64,000 nt of DNA from positions 1 to 64,000 of the forward strand of contig JAHDPO010000049.1 of NCBI GenBank assembly GCA_018434325.1. The letters run 5' to 3'. This stretch comes from Clostridia bacterium. GTDB lineage: Bacteria > Bacillota > Peptococcia > DRI-13 > UBA5745. This document shows positions 43,710 to 50,879 of this stretch, one piece after another; the stretch's first letter is position 1; every line of letters begins with the position of its first letter. Below the pieces are notes generated by a model. The model saw only the letters and a program-made list of their open reading frames with translations. It was not told the origin of the DNA and searched no databases. A program made the translations under genes and the position numbers.

Positions 43710-43755
43710 GGGTAAAAGATTTTTGGGTAAATGGGTAATGGGTAAATAGGGTATA
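43710..43755. repeat. Five GGGTAA direct repeats upstream of parA
   Basis: GGGTAA or a one-base variant begins at 43,710, 43,725, 43,733, 43,740 and 43,749, with spacings of 15, 8, 7 and 9 bases. They lie between the parA start and the end of the element. Possible roles are binding sites for ParB or for an ICE regulator; they overlap the likely parA promoter. Confidence 0.7.
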
Positions 43756-43817
43756 AAAAAATAGGACTTAATCGGTAAAACCCCTCAATTCGAGGTTTTC
43801 TGATTAAGTCCTATTTT
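43755..43817 (-). terminator. Nested palindrome at the ICE right end, bidirectional
   Basis: A 16-base perfect outer stem (43,758-43,773 with 43,802-43,817) encloses a smaller hairpin (CCTC-AATTC-GAGG with AAAA/TTTT flanks). On the minus strand it is followed by TTTTTTATAC, so it can terminate leftward transcription from the PAS gene before it enters the element. The PAS stop codon lies inside the right arm. It may also be part of the integrase site at the element end. Confidence 0.75.
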
Positions 43818-44269
43818 ATCGCTATCATCGTCATAAACATGGCAATCACGCCGCAAAGGAACCGCTCTGTACTCCATAGCGGAAAACAGATGATATCCTG
43901 ATACAGGTCCCCGGCGACCACCTTTCCCTTTGCAACGTGGTATCGGATGCTGATTTCCTCAAAGGGGACCTTCGCGTCAGACACGGACAAGACTTCGCCG
44001 GCAAAAACACGGCGCAGATAGTCGGACAAGCCTATTTTGTGATTCAGGTAGGGATCCTCCAGAACATTAAACTTCCCGACAAGCTTCTCCGCGTCAATAT
44101 GGAGGGATTCCACAAAAGCCCGGTTGACAAAGAGGCTTATTCCATCTGGCGCGAATACCTCCAGTGGAATGGGAAAAAGCTCAAGGACGGAGAACAGGCT
44201 GCTTTGCCATTCGATGGTTGTATCAAAAAAACGGCTGTTCCCTTGCTGGATTTGAGTAGCTTCACTCAT
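43811..44269 (-). CDS. PAS-domain regulator, probably cut by the ICE
   Basis: A 152-residue protein with a PAS fold (SSLFSVLELFPIPLEVFAPD, residues 25-44, and a final VIAMFMT). Such PAS domains normally begin AraC-type regulators of about 250-300 residues whose helix-turn-helix follows soon after VMFMT. Here the frame changes at once to MIAIK and stops inside the palindrome at the ICE end. The DNA-binding half is therefore missing. ATG at 44,269 is chosen for AGAAGGGG upstream. The remaining fragment may be inert. The truncation is inferred from recall of the family, not from an alignment. Confidence 0.6.
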   Translation of the reverse strand: MSEATQIQQGNSRFFDTTIEWQSSLFSVLELFPIPLEVFAPDGISLFVNRAFVESLHIDAEKLVGKFNVLEDPYLNHKIGLSDYLRRVFAGEVLSVSDAKVPFEEISIRYHVAKGKVVAGDLYQDIICFPLWSTERFLCGVIAMFMTMIAIK

Positions 44270-44316
44270 AAACCTGACCCCTTCTCGCAGCACATATTTC
44301 AGTAAGGCCCATATAT

Positions 44317-44329
44317 CGGTAGTATACCG
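44317..44329. promoter_or_regulatory. Inverted repeat between divergent regulators
   Basis: CGGTA-GTA-TACCG is a 5-base perfect inverted repeat about 50 bases upstream of the PAS gene. GGTAGTAT recurs in the TetR-type gene promoter at 44,487-44,494, so one regulator could bind both. Confidence 0.35.
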
Positions 44330-44465
44330 AAAGCATAACACATCTTCACGTAAATTAATGCGATTATTTCAATATTCTTAGCACTATTATATATCAATCA
44401 ATGCGCAATAACGACATTATGCTACAGCAAGCTCTCTCTAAGAAAAAGCTACATACGTAATATAA

Positions 44466-44494
44466 TTGACATCTGTCTTACTTTTTGGTAGTAT
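44466..44494 (+). promoter_or_regulatory. Sigma-A promoter of the TetR-type gene
   Basis: TTGACA (44,466-44,471) and TAGTAT (44,489-44,494) are separated by exactly 17 bases and face the TetR gene. The start of transcription would fall near 44,501, leaving a leader of about 38 bases with GGAGG. Confidence 0.8.
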
Positions 44495-44538
44495 CAGAAT
44501 TGTTATTAAAAAGACCTCATAGACTGGAGGTATGCGCC

Positions 44539-45087
44539 GTGTATAAAGGGACGAACCCTTCCGCCAAGCGTTCTCAGGAGTGGATTGCCAAAACCCTTGT
44601 TTCTTTGATGCAAGAAAAGCCCTTCGATCAAATCACAATAAAAGAAATCATGGAAAACAGCAAGCTGGCCCGGCAGACTTTCTATCAGGTATTCGATTCA
44701 AAAGAAGATGTGCTGGAGTATTACATGGACAGCTTGTTTGGGGAATATTTGAAGCGCTGCCAAGCAGAGGTCGTCGGCGGCCTTTGTGACGCCGCAAAAT
44801 TATTTTTTAAATTTTTCGGCCAGAACGAGTCTTTTATTGATTCATTGGCCCAAAATTATCTGATTTGCATCCTGCAAAAAAAATGCAGCGAGTATTTACA
44901 GGATGAACGCTTTATGAACTTCACCCATGCCGGTATCCAAAATCCCCGGGAAAAAGCCTTCGCTTCCGCTTTTGTTACAGCCGGTTTGACCGGTTTGCTG
45001 ATCGATTGGTTTGACAGCGGCAAAACCATCAGCACAGAGGAACTGGCAGGCCTTGTTTGCCGGATCACCAATACAACGACTACCTGA
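44539..45087 (+). CDS. TetR/AcrR-family transcriptional regulator
   Basis: A 182-residue regulator. Helix-turn-helix at residues 10-55: SAKRSQEWIAKTLVSLMQEK, then ITIKEIMENSKLARQTFYQVF, the TetR signature. The rest is a helical ligand domain. GTG at 44,539 follows GGAGG by eight bases; a nearer ATG is cut by a stop. It lies just upstream of a CGGC protein and two membrane-protein genes in the same direction and could control them. The ligand is unknown. Confidence 0.85.
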   Translation: MYKGTNPSAKRSQEWIAKTLVSLMQEKPFDQITIKEIMENSKLARQTFYQVFDSKEDVLEYYMDSLFGEYLKRCQAEVVGGLCDAAKLFFKFFGQNESFIDSLAQNYLICILQKKCSEYLQDERFMNFTHAGIQNPREKAFASAFVTAGLTGLLIDWFDSGKTISTEELAGLVCRITNTTTT

Positions 45088-45102
45088 TAAGGAGAACCTG
45101 CC

Positions 45103-45435
45103 ATGAAAGTTGGAATAATCAGATGTATGCAAACAGAAGACTTCTGTCCCGGCACCTCGGATTTTCGTATGATCCGTGAGAAAAAGGGTGTTTTTGAAGG
45201 CGTCGAAGAAGATATCGAGCTGGTTGGCTTCACCAGTTGCGGCGGCTGCCCCGGCAAAAAGGCGGTGCTGAGAGCCCGGGAGCTGGTGAAAAGAGGAGCG
45301 GACACCATCGTTTTTGCTTCCTGTATCCAAAGGGGGTTGCCCATCGGCTATCCCTGTCCTTTCGCCAAGAAAATGAAAGAGATCGTTGCCCAAGAGGCGG
45401 GGGAACAAATCAGAATCCTGGATTATACGCATTAG
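45103..45435 (+). CDS. CGGC-domain protein
   Basis: A 110-residue protein with the CGGC signature (SCGGCPGKKAV, residues 45-55), a conserved early Cys (VGIIRCMQTEDFCPG) and a late FASCIQRGLPIGYPC. CGGC domains hold several Cys and His and are thought to bind metal or be redox active. It starts 16 bases after the TetR gene, with GGAG upstream, and is followed by a membrane-protein gene. Role unknown; the pairing with a regulator and transporter suggests metal or stress response, which is inference. Confidence 0.85.
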   Translation: MKVGIIRCMQTEDFCPGTSDFRMIREKKGVFEGVEEDIELVGFTSCGGCPGKKAVLRARELVKRGADTIVFASCIQRGLPIGYPCPFAKKMKEIVAQEAGEQIRILDYTH

Positions 45436-45465
45436 ATTTTAAGCTGCAGAGGTATGGAGGTATTT

Positions 45466-46677
45466 ATGGCGATTATTAAACTGCTGGTGATCTTTGCCGT
45501 CATGGTGATTGTACTGAAACTAAAAAAACCTTTGTTCATGTCCATTATTGGGGCGACGATCACCGCCGCCCTTTTATTCGGTATAGGTATAGGGCCATTT
45601 TTTTCAGCATTATATCACGGGGCCACCAGCTGGAGCACCCTTTCCATACTGCTGGTTTTTTATCTCATTGCTTTCCTCCAGCGGATGCTGGAAAAGCGGG
45701 GCAGCTTGGATCTGGCCCAGCGGTCGTTAAACCGCTTATTTAACAGCCGCCGAATCACGGCCTCTCTGGCCCCTTTTCTCCTTGGCCTGCTGCCTTCGGC
45801 CAGCGTAGTCATTCTCTGTGGTGAGATCGTGGAAAAAACCGTGGGCCAGGATTTGACCACGGAAGAAAAAGCTTTCGTCACCTCATTTTACCGCCACATA
45901 CCGGAAAGTTTTCTGCCCACTTTCTCTTCCGTCGTTATTGCCCTCAATCTAACCCAAGGAGCGGTAACCGCCGGCGCTTTTATCATAGGCATGGTGCCCA
46001 TGGTCATTGTACTGGCCCTATTGGGTTACGTTTTTTATCTAAGGAGGATTCCCAAAGAAACGCAGCTTCCCCCCAGCACCAATAAGTGGCAGGACTTTCT
46101 AAACCTTTGCTTAGGCTGTTGGCCCATCGCTTTGATTATCGCTCTGATTCTTGCCCTTAATATCCCCGTATATACAGCTGCGGCCATTTCTATTCTGCTT
46201 TTCATCTTTATCGGCCGCTTCAGTTTAGCGGAGCTGCAACCCTTTTTGCGTTCTGCCATTGAATCGAATCTGCTAATCAGCACCTTCTTCATCATGATTT
46301 TTAAAGAGGTCTTAGGGGCCACCGGCGTCATTGCCACCTTGCCGGCCTTGTTCGCCAAGCTGCCGCTGCCGGAATTTTTAATTTTTGCACTGATCTTCTT
46401 TTTCGGAACGGTGATCAGCGGCTCCCAGGGTATTGCGGTAATCGGTATTCCCCTGGTCTTCATGTCCCTTACGGAGGCCCATCTGCCCATGTTCATCCTG
46501 CTGATGGGCATGATCTTTACCGCCAACCAAATCACGCCAACCCATGTCTGCCTGCCCATCGCCGCCGAATATTTTCACATCAGCTTTGACGCTTTGGTCA
46601 AGGAATCCATACCCCTTCTTGCCGTTTATTGCGCCGTACTTTTCGGTTATTACTTTTTACTGATGCTGTTTGTCTAA
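45466..46677 (+). CDS. DUF401 family membrane protein
   Basis: A 403-residue polytopic protein with about 10-12 membrane helices, resembling DUF401, a group distantly like anion permeases. Internal re-entrant-like motifs: LLGLLPSASVVILCGE near residue 110 and FGTVISGSQGIAVIG near 330, then FTANQITPTHVCLPI at about 365. ATG 45,466 is chosen with GGAGG five bases before. It follows the CGGC gene and could carry an organic or inorganic anion. The substrate is unknown. Confidence 0.75.
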   Translation: MAIIKLLVIFAVMVIVLKLKKPLFMSIIGATITAALLFGIGIGPFFSALYHGATSWSTLSILLVFYLIAFLQRMLEKRGSLDLAQRSLNRLFNSRRITASLAPFLLGLLPSASVVILCGEIVEKTVGQDLTTEEKAFVTSFYRHIPESFLPTFSSVVIALNLTQGAVTAGAFIIGMVPMVIVLALLGYVFYLRRIPKETQLPPSTNKWQDFLNLCLGCWPIALIIALILALNIPVYTAAAISILLFIFIGRFSLAELQPFLRSAIESNLLISTFFIMIFKEVLGATGVIATLPALFAKLPLPEFLIFALIFFFGTVISGSQGIAVIGIPLVFMSLTEAHLPMFILLMGMIFTANQITPTHVCLPIAAEYFHISFDALVKESIPLLAVYCAVLFGYYFLLMLFV

Positions 46678-46746
46678 TCCTTAAAAAAATGGTACTCTAT
46701 TAGTATTACAGAATATCCAAGAAGCAGTACACATGGAGGGGACGAG

Positions 46747-48135
46747 ATGAATCAAAAGCCTTACACCGCCACGGATCATTTATTGCGCTGGATCAGTATT
46801 TCTTTTGCCGCCTTGTTTGTCGTCAATTATTTTGCCAAAATCGAATTGCTCAGACTGATTTGCGCCTTTCTTTTAATTATTATTTTATCTCAGGGCTTGC
46901 GCCAAATGCGCCCCGTTAATCTTCGGGTGGTGGGCGGACTTTTTTTGGCCGGGGCTGTTATCTTGATCTGGTCCCGTGCCGATATCCATACCTGGTTGGA
47001 AGCATTGATGCAAAACGCCAGCCTGGCCACCATGTTTACGGCGGCTCCCATGTTGGCTCTGCCCTTTTATTACGAGGATTACCAAGGTGAGCTGGCCCGC
47101 TTTGCCAGATTAAAGATGCAATTCCTGCTGTCTTTTATGTTGCTGAACGCTGTCAGCGGCTTTTTCTTAAGCCTTTTGGTTGGCGTAGGCGCAGTCGTAA
47201 TTGCCTATGAAATGTTTTATCCTCATAGCAAAATGTACGATGCCGAAGAATTGTTTTATCCTTCCCTGACCCGCTACAACTGCTCTCCCGGCTTTTTAGC
47301 GCCGGCCTGGGCTTCTATTGCGGTGACTACCATGGCAACGGGTACGCCCTGGGTTTCCCTGGTACCCATAGGCCTGGCTTTCGGCTGCGTTTACATTTTA
47401 ATTGATATGATCATGCTGTCCATACACATTCGGCGGCGGCCGGGCCGTTATCCCAGACTGCAGCCCATTGCCGGCGAGAAGGTCAATTACAAAAGAATCT
47501 TAATCATGCTGCTCTTGGCTGTAATTATGCTGGGGATGATCGGAACGATTAATGCCGGTACCGGCTGGAGCTTGATGATCGTTATCCCTATTGTGGCTAT
47601 TTCCTTCCCTTTGCTGACAGCCCTGTTTCAACGAAAAATCCCGGCCTACCGGGCGGGCATGGCTCAATATTATGACAAGCCTCTGCTGAAAGTCCGGACG
47701 GAAATAGGCCTGTTTACGGCAGCAGGTTTTCTGGGCAAAGCCCTGGAGGCCTCCGGTATCGGCGCCAAAATACCGGCTTTATTGCCGGATTGGCTCCATG
47801 CTTATCCAATTTTCATGAGCATCGCCATCATGCTGGTGATCATTTTGCCATCGTTGGTGGGCATCCATGCCGTGGCCACAGGCACCGCCCTGCTGGCGGC
47901 CTTGACGCCGGCGGCGGTGGGCATGAACCAAATGACCTTCGTGCTGACCGTGCTGGCAGGCTGGATGATTTCCATCATCGTATCGCCTTTTTCCGGTGCG
48001 GCTTTGATCGTAGGTGGCTATGCGGAGCAGCCTCCTTGGCAGATTTCTCTGGGTAAAAACGGCCCCTTTGGCCTGGTCTGCCTAATCGTGTTCAGCCTGC
48101 TGATTTATCTGATAGGGCCTTTTTTGCAGGTTTAA
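46747..48135 (+). CDS. Polytopic membrane protein, permease-like
   Basis: A 462-residue protein with about 11 membrane helices. The N-terminal half includes a charged loop (KLQF-like HSKMYDAEELFYPSLTRYNC); the C-terminal half has SLVGIHAVATGTALLAALTP and GWMISIIVSPFSGAALIVGGY, a pattern seen in ion-transporter superfamily proteins. ATG with GGAGGGG upstream, 70 bases after the DUF401 gene. The two membrane proteins may be related by function or may form a pair. No named family is recognised with confidence. Confidence 0.7.
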   Translation: MNQKPYTATDHLLRWISISFAALFVVNYFAKIELLRLICAFLLIIILSQGLRQMRPVNLRVVGGLFLAGAVILIWSRADIHTWLEALMQNASLATMFTAAPMLALPFYYEDYQGELARFARLKMQFLLSFMLLNAVSGFFLSLLVGVGAVVIAYEMFYPHSKMYDAEELFYPSLTRYNCSPGFLAPAWASIAVTTMATGTPWVSLVPIGLAFGCVYILIDMIMLSIHIRRRPGRYPRLQPIAGEKVNYKRILIMLLLAVIMLGMIGTINAGTGWSLMIVIPIVAISFPLLTALFQRKIPAYRAGMAQYYDKPLLKVRTEIGLFTAAGFLGKALEASGIGAKIPALLPDWLHAYPIFMSIAIMLVIILPSLVGIHAVATGTALLAALTPAAVGMNQMTFVLTVLAGWMISIIVSPFSGAALIVGGYAEQPPWQISLGKNGPFGLVCLIVFSLLIYLIGPFLQV

Positions 48136-48187
48136 ATCGCCTGTTTGCCAAGTTGGCTCGTACTATCGTGTAAAGGAGAGGGGTTCT

Positions 48188-49207
48188 ATGCCTTCCAGTT
48201 CCTGCCGTTGCCCTAATTGCGGTGCTCAAATTTATGTAAACAAAGAAAATTCCTTGGGCTTATGCGAATATTGTGGCACTCAAACCATAGAGGATAAAGC
48301 GGCCCGGGAGCAGCCTGCCTCTGTCCGCTTATTGGAATACCAGGATTCGGGCGCCTGGTATTCATGGTATTATAAAGCTAAAGCACAATTGACAATCCCT
48401 ATAAAATCCCTTGCCGACTACCGAGAAGTGAAAGAGTATATCGAGAAGGCTGCCGAACTGGCGCCGGCCCAAGCAAAAGAAGCAGTGCAGCAAAAGCTGG
48501 AGCCTCTCCGGCGCTATAATGAAAAAAGACGCAGAGGGCATATCAATTTTTTAGTTTTAGCCGCTTTGTTTTTCGGCGTGGCTTTTTTAAGCTTTTATAA
48601 TGCTAAATTCTTCACCTGGTTATTTCCCCTGGGCATCGCCCTCTTTGCCTATATCTATATAACTTTCTTCATCCCGAAAAAGAATTTTAAGGAATTGGAA
48701 CCGGGCGAGACAGAAGATGACCAGACAGACGATAGCCTGCTGAACAAGATATACAGCAGATCCAGCCTGCTGATCATCATCGGTATTGTCTTAATCGGCA
48801 TAATTGTTTATCAAATTGGCTGGTACACCTTTAATGGCTGGAGCCGGCATGAATATAATTCGGTAAACCTGCCGAATATCAGTTATAGCTTTCGCGGCAG
48901 TGGCAGATGGAAATATCCTGCGCCCGAATCTGAGTCCAGAAGGATTCGCTTAAGCCAATCCTGTAATTGCGAGGTTTGGTTTTACGAACAAAAAGAGAGG
49001 GAATTACCTGAATCGGGGAGACATTTTTTTATTGACGGACACAAGGCGGCAATCATGGATTTTGGTTCAGACCAGGTTCTATACATTGTTCTTGATGAAA
49101 ATACGGTTTTACTAGCTGACACAGATTTTGATTATTGCAGAATTCATAAACCGTCCGATTCCTACTATAAAAGGTTTTTTAATTCTTTCCGCATCATCTC
49201 CCATTAG
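48188..49207 (+). CDS. Zinc-ribbon membrane protein, copy 1
   Basis: A 339-residue protein. Residues 6-33 form a zinc ribbon with two Cys pairs (CRCPNCGAQIY and LCEYCGTQTIE). A helical domain (residues 60-115) ends EPLRRYNEKRRR, followed by two membrane helices near 118-160, a charged loop, a third helix (LLIIIGIVLIGIIVYQIGWY) and a C-terminal domain likely outside the cell (ISYSFRGSGRWKYP onward). Closely related in order and motifs to the gene at 49,749. ATG with GGAGAGG upstream. Function unknown, perhaps envelope stress sensing. Confidence 0.75.
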   Translation: MPSSSCRCPNCGAQIYVNKENSLGLCEYCGTQTIEDKAAREQPASVRLLEYQDSGAWYSWYYKAKAQLTIPIKSLADYREVKEYIEKAAELAPAQAKEAVQQKLEPLRRYNEKRRRGHINFLVLAALFFGVAFLSFYNAKFFTWLFPLGIALFAYIYITFFIPKKNFKELEPGETEDDQTDDSLLNKIYSRSSLLIIIGIVLIGIIVYQIGWYTFNGWSRHEYNSVNLPNISYSFRGSGRWKYPAPESESRRIRLSQSCNCEVWFYEQKERELPESGRHFFIDGHKAAIMDFGSDQVLYIVLDENTVLLADTDFDYCRIHKPSDSYYKRFFNSFRIISH

Positions 49208-49251
49208 TTTTAAGAGTCACTTGTATTTTAATTGAATTTGTGAGGTTTGCT

Positions 49252-49707
49252 GTGCTAAAGAAAATATTTACCGCCCTCGTTACCGCAAGCGCCATCATTT
49301 ATATTTTCATTTTGTACTGGATGCTATTTCGAGGATTCGGCAGAGCGAATATCATGCTGTCGGAAAGTATGCAGTATAGCTACGCATTTAATCTCATTCC
49401 CTTCAAAACGATAATTAAATATACCTCTGCTATTTTTGATGGAGACATAAGAGGCCATGCAATAAGGAACCTCTTCGGGAATTTGTTCCTGTTATTGCCG
49501 GTAGGGTTTTATCTACCGTTTTTTCACAAAAAAGCTGCCTCGCTAAAGACATATGCAATCGTTGTCGCTATATTTATCGTTATCATTGAAGTTGGCCAGC
49601 TCATCACCATGTCCGGCAGTTTGGACATTGACGATTTTATTCTCAACTTCACCGGAGCGCTCCTGGGGTTTCTTATTAATCGCTCAATCCAAAGCGTTGA
49701 AAAGTAA
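49252..49707 (+). CDS. VanZ-family membrane protein
   Basis: A 151-residue protein with four membrane helices and VanZ features: N-terminal IIYIFILYWMLFRGFG, then NLIPFKTIIKY near residue 55, GNLFLLLPVGFYLPF near 80, and VIIEVGQLITMSGSLDIDDF with the family Asp-x-Asp-Asp. VanZ-like proteins are linked to low-level teicoplanin resistance and other envelope traits. GTG at 49,252 is preferred for the GTGAGGT upstream. It lies between two copies of the zinc-ribbon membrane protein gene. Confidence 0.88.
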   Translation: MLKKIFTALVTASAIIYIFILYWMLFRGFGRANIMLSESMQYSYAFNLIPFKTIIKYTSAIFDGDIRGHAIRNLFGNLFLLLPVGFYLPFFHKKAASLKTYAIVVAIFIVIIEVGQLITMSGSLDIDDFILNFTGALLGFLINRSIQSVEK

Positions 49708-49748
49708 ATTATCAATCCAAATTATATGGCCGGCAGAGGAGGTTCGCC

Positions 49749-50807
49749 ATGTCTTTCACCCCCTACAGCTGCCCTAATTGCGGCACCCTGATTTATGCGG
49801 ATAGAGAAAATCCTTTAGGTATCTGCGAATACTGCGGCACCCAAACCGTAGAGGGCAGAGAACCGCGCCAACGTCCAACGGCCGGCAGGGCGCTAATACA
49901 GCAGGAGCCGGATACCTGGGAAGTCTGGTATGCTAAGGCTAAAGAGGAAATGGAAGTCCCCCTTTGGGCTTCTCAATATGGGCAGGCGAAGAAAAGCATC
50001 GCAAGGGCTTTGGAGCTGGCGCCGGCAGCAGAGCGGGCGCTGGTTGATCAAAAGCTGGAGCCCCTGCGGCGATACAATGAGAAAAGACGCAGGCAAACGA
50101 TAAATTATTATCTTGTCGGTATTAGCGTTTGCGTCGACGCAATCATATACGGTACTCTTTTAAGCATCTCTACTTTAAGAGTATCTAGCCCTATCTTAGT
50201 TGGTTTGTTTGCTTATGCTACGGTTGCAGTGATTTATTGCCTTTACCTTTTTTTCCATGCAAAACCTTTACCGGACTTTGAAGCTTTGGAGCGGAAATGT
50301 ATAGAAAATGAGGCCACAGGCGAGCGCCTGCTTAATAAGCTGTACAGTAGATTTGGGGTAGCGGCAATTGCGGTGCTTCTTCTGGTTGGGGTGCTTGTTT
50401 ACCAGCTCGGCTGGTATACCTTTAATGGCTGGTCGAAACAGGAATATAATTCGTTTATTATACCTGAGATTAGCTACAGCTTTTATGGCGGCGATACCTG
50501 GCAATATTATCAATATCAAGAATATACAAGAGTAGGCGCTAAATTAAGCGAACAATGCAATTGCCGACTTTTGCTTAGAGAGGTAGATCTCAATTATTTT
50601 CAAGGCAGTAGATCAGATAAGACGGAAAAATACTTTTTTATTGACGGACATGAGGCGCTCATCAACACTGATGGGGATACCTTATACATTGCTTTTGATG
50701 AAAACGTAACTTTCGAAGCCACTGCTTATTTTGGCTGCAAGAAACATGGTTCATCCTACTATAAAAAGTTTTTTGATTCCTTCCGCATCATACATTCTCC
50801 GGAATAA
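49749..50807 (+). CDS. Zinc-ribbon membrane protein, copy 2
   Basis: A 352-residue paralogue of the gene at 48,188, in the same order: zinc ribbon (SCPNCGTLIYAD, CEYCGTQTVEG), EPLRRYNEKRRR helix, two membrane helices, a third helix (AVLLLVGVLVYQLGWYTFNG) and an extracytoplasmic domain ending SYYKKFFDSFRII. Shared stretches such as YQ-GWYTFNGWS and KYFFIDGHEA show recent duplication. ATG with GGAGG ahead. Function unknown; presence of two copies around vanZ suggests a small envelope-related cluster. Confidence 0.75.
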   Translation: MSFTPYSCPNCGTLIYADRENPLGICEYCGTQTVEGREPRQRPTAGRALIQQEPDTWEVWYAKAKEEMEVPLWASQYGQAKKSIARALELAPAAERALVDQKLEPLRRYNEKRRRQTINYYLVGISVCVDAIIYGTLLSISTLRVSSPILVGLFAYATVAVIYCLYLFFHAKPLPDFEALERKCIENEATGERLLNKLYSRFGVAAIAVLLLVGVLVYQLGWYTFNGWSKQEYNSFIIPEISYSFYGGDTWQYYQYQEYTRVGAKLSEQCNCRLLLREVDLNYFQGSRSDKTEKYFFIDGHEALINTDGDTLYIAFDENVTFEATAYFGCKKHGSSYYKKFFDSFRIIHSPE

Positions 50808-50879
50808 ATTCTCTTCGTCTGTATGAATTTACCTGCATGGACAATACTACGTATAGGAATTTCTATAGGGAGGTATTAC

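Larger units (their letters stand above)
1..43830. mobile_element. Integrative and conjugative element, right part
   Basis: Some forty closely spaced, almost all leftward genes include the main parts of a conjugative element: ParA/ParB, SNF2-methylase helicase, ribbon-helix-helix protein, MobP-type relaxase, VirD4 coupling ATPase, VirB2-, VirB6- and PrgI-like proteins, SpoVG and orphan DNA methylases. The right boundary is placed near 43,830 because the reading frame of a PAS regulator loses its expected continuation there and runs into a long palindrome next to parA. The left end, with the integrase and VirB4 ATPase expected for such elements, is not in the window. The boundary is inferred from gene content, not from a seen direct repeat. 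Confidence 0.85.

Noticed and set aside
1-43830. An integrase, serine recombinase or insertion sequence in the element
   Set aside because: None of the reading frames shows recombinase or transposase motifs; the integrase is probably left of the window.
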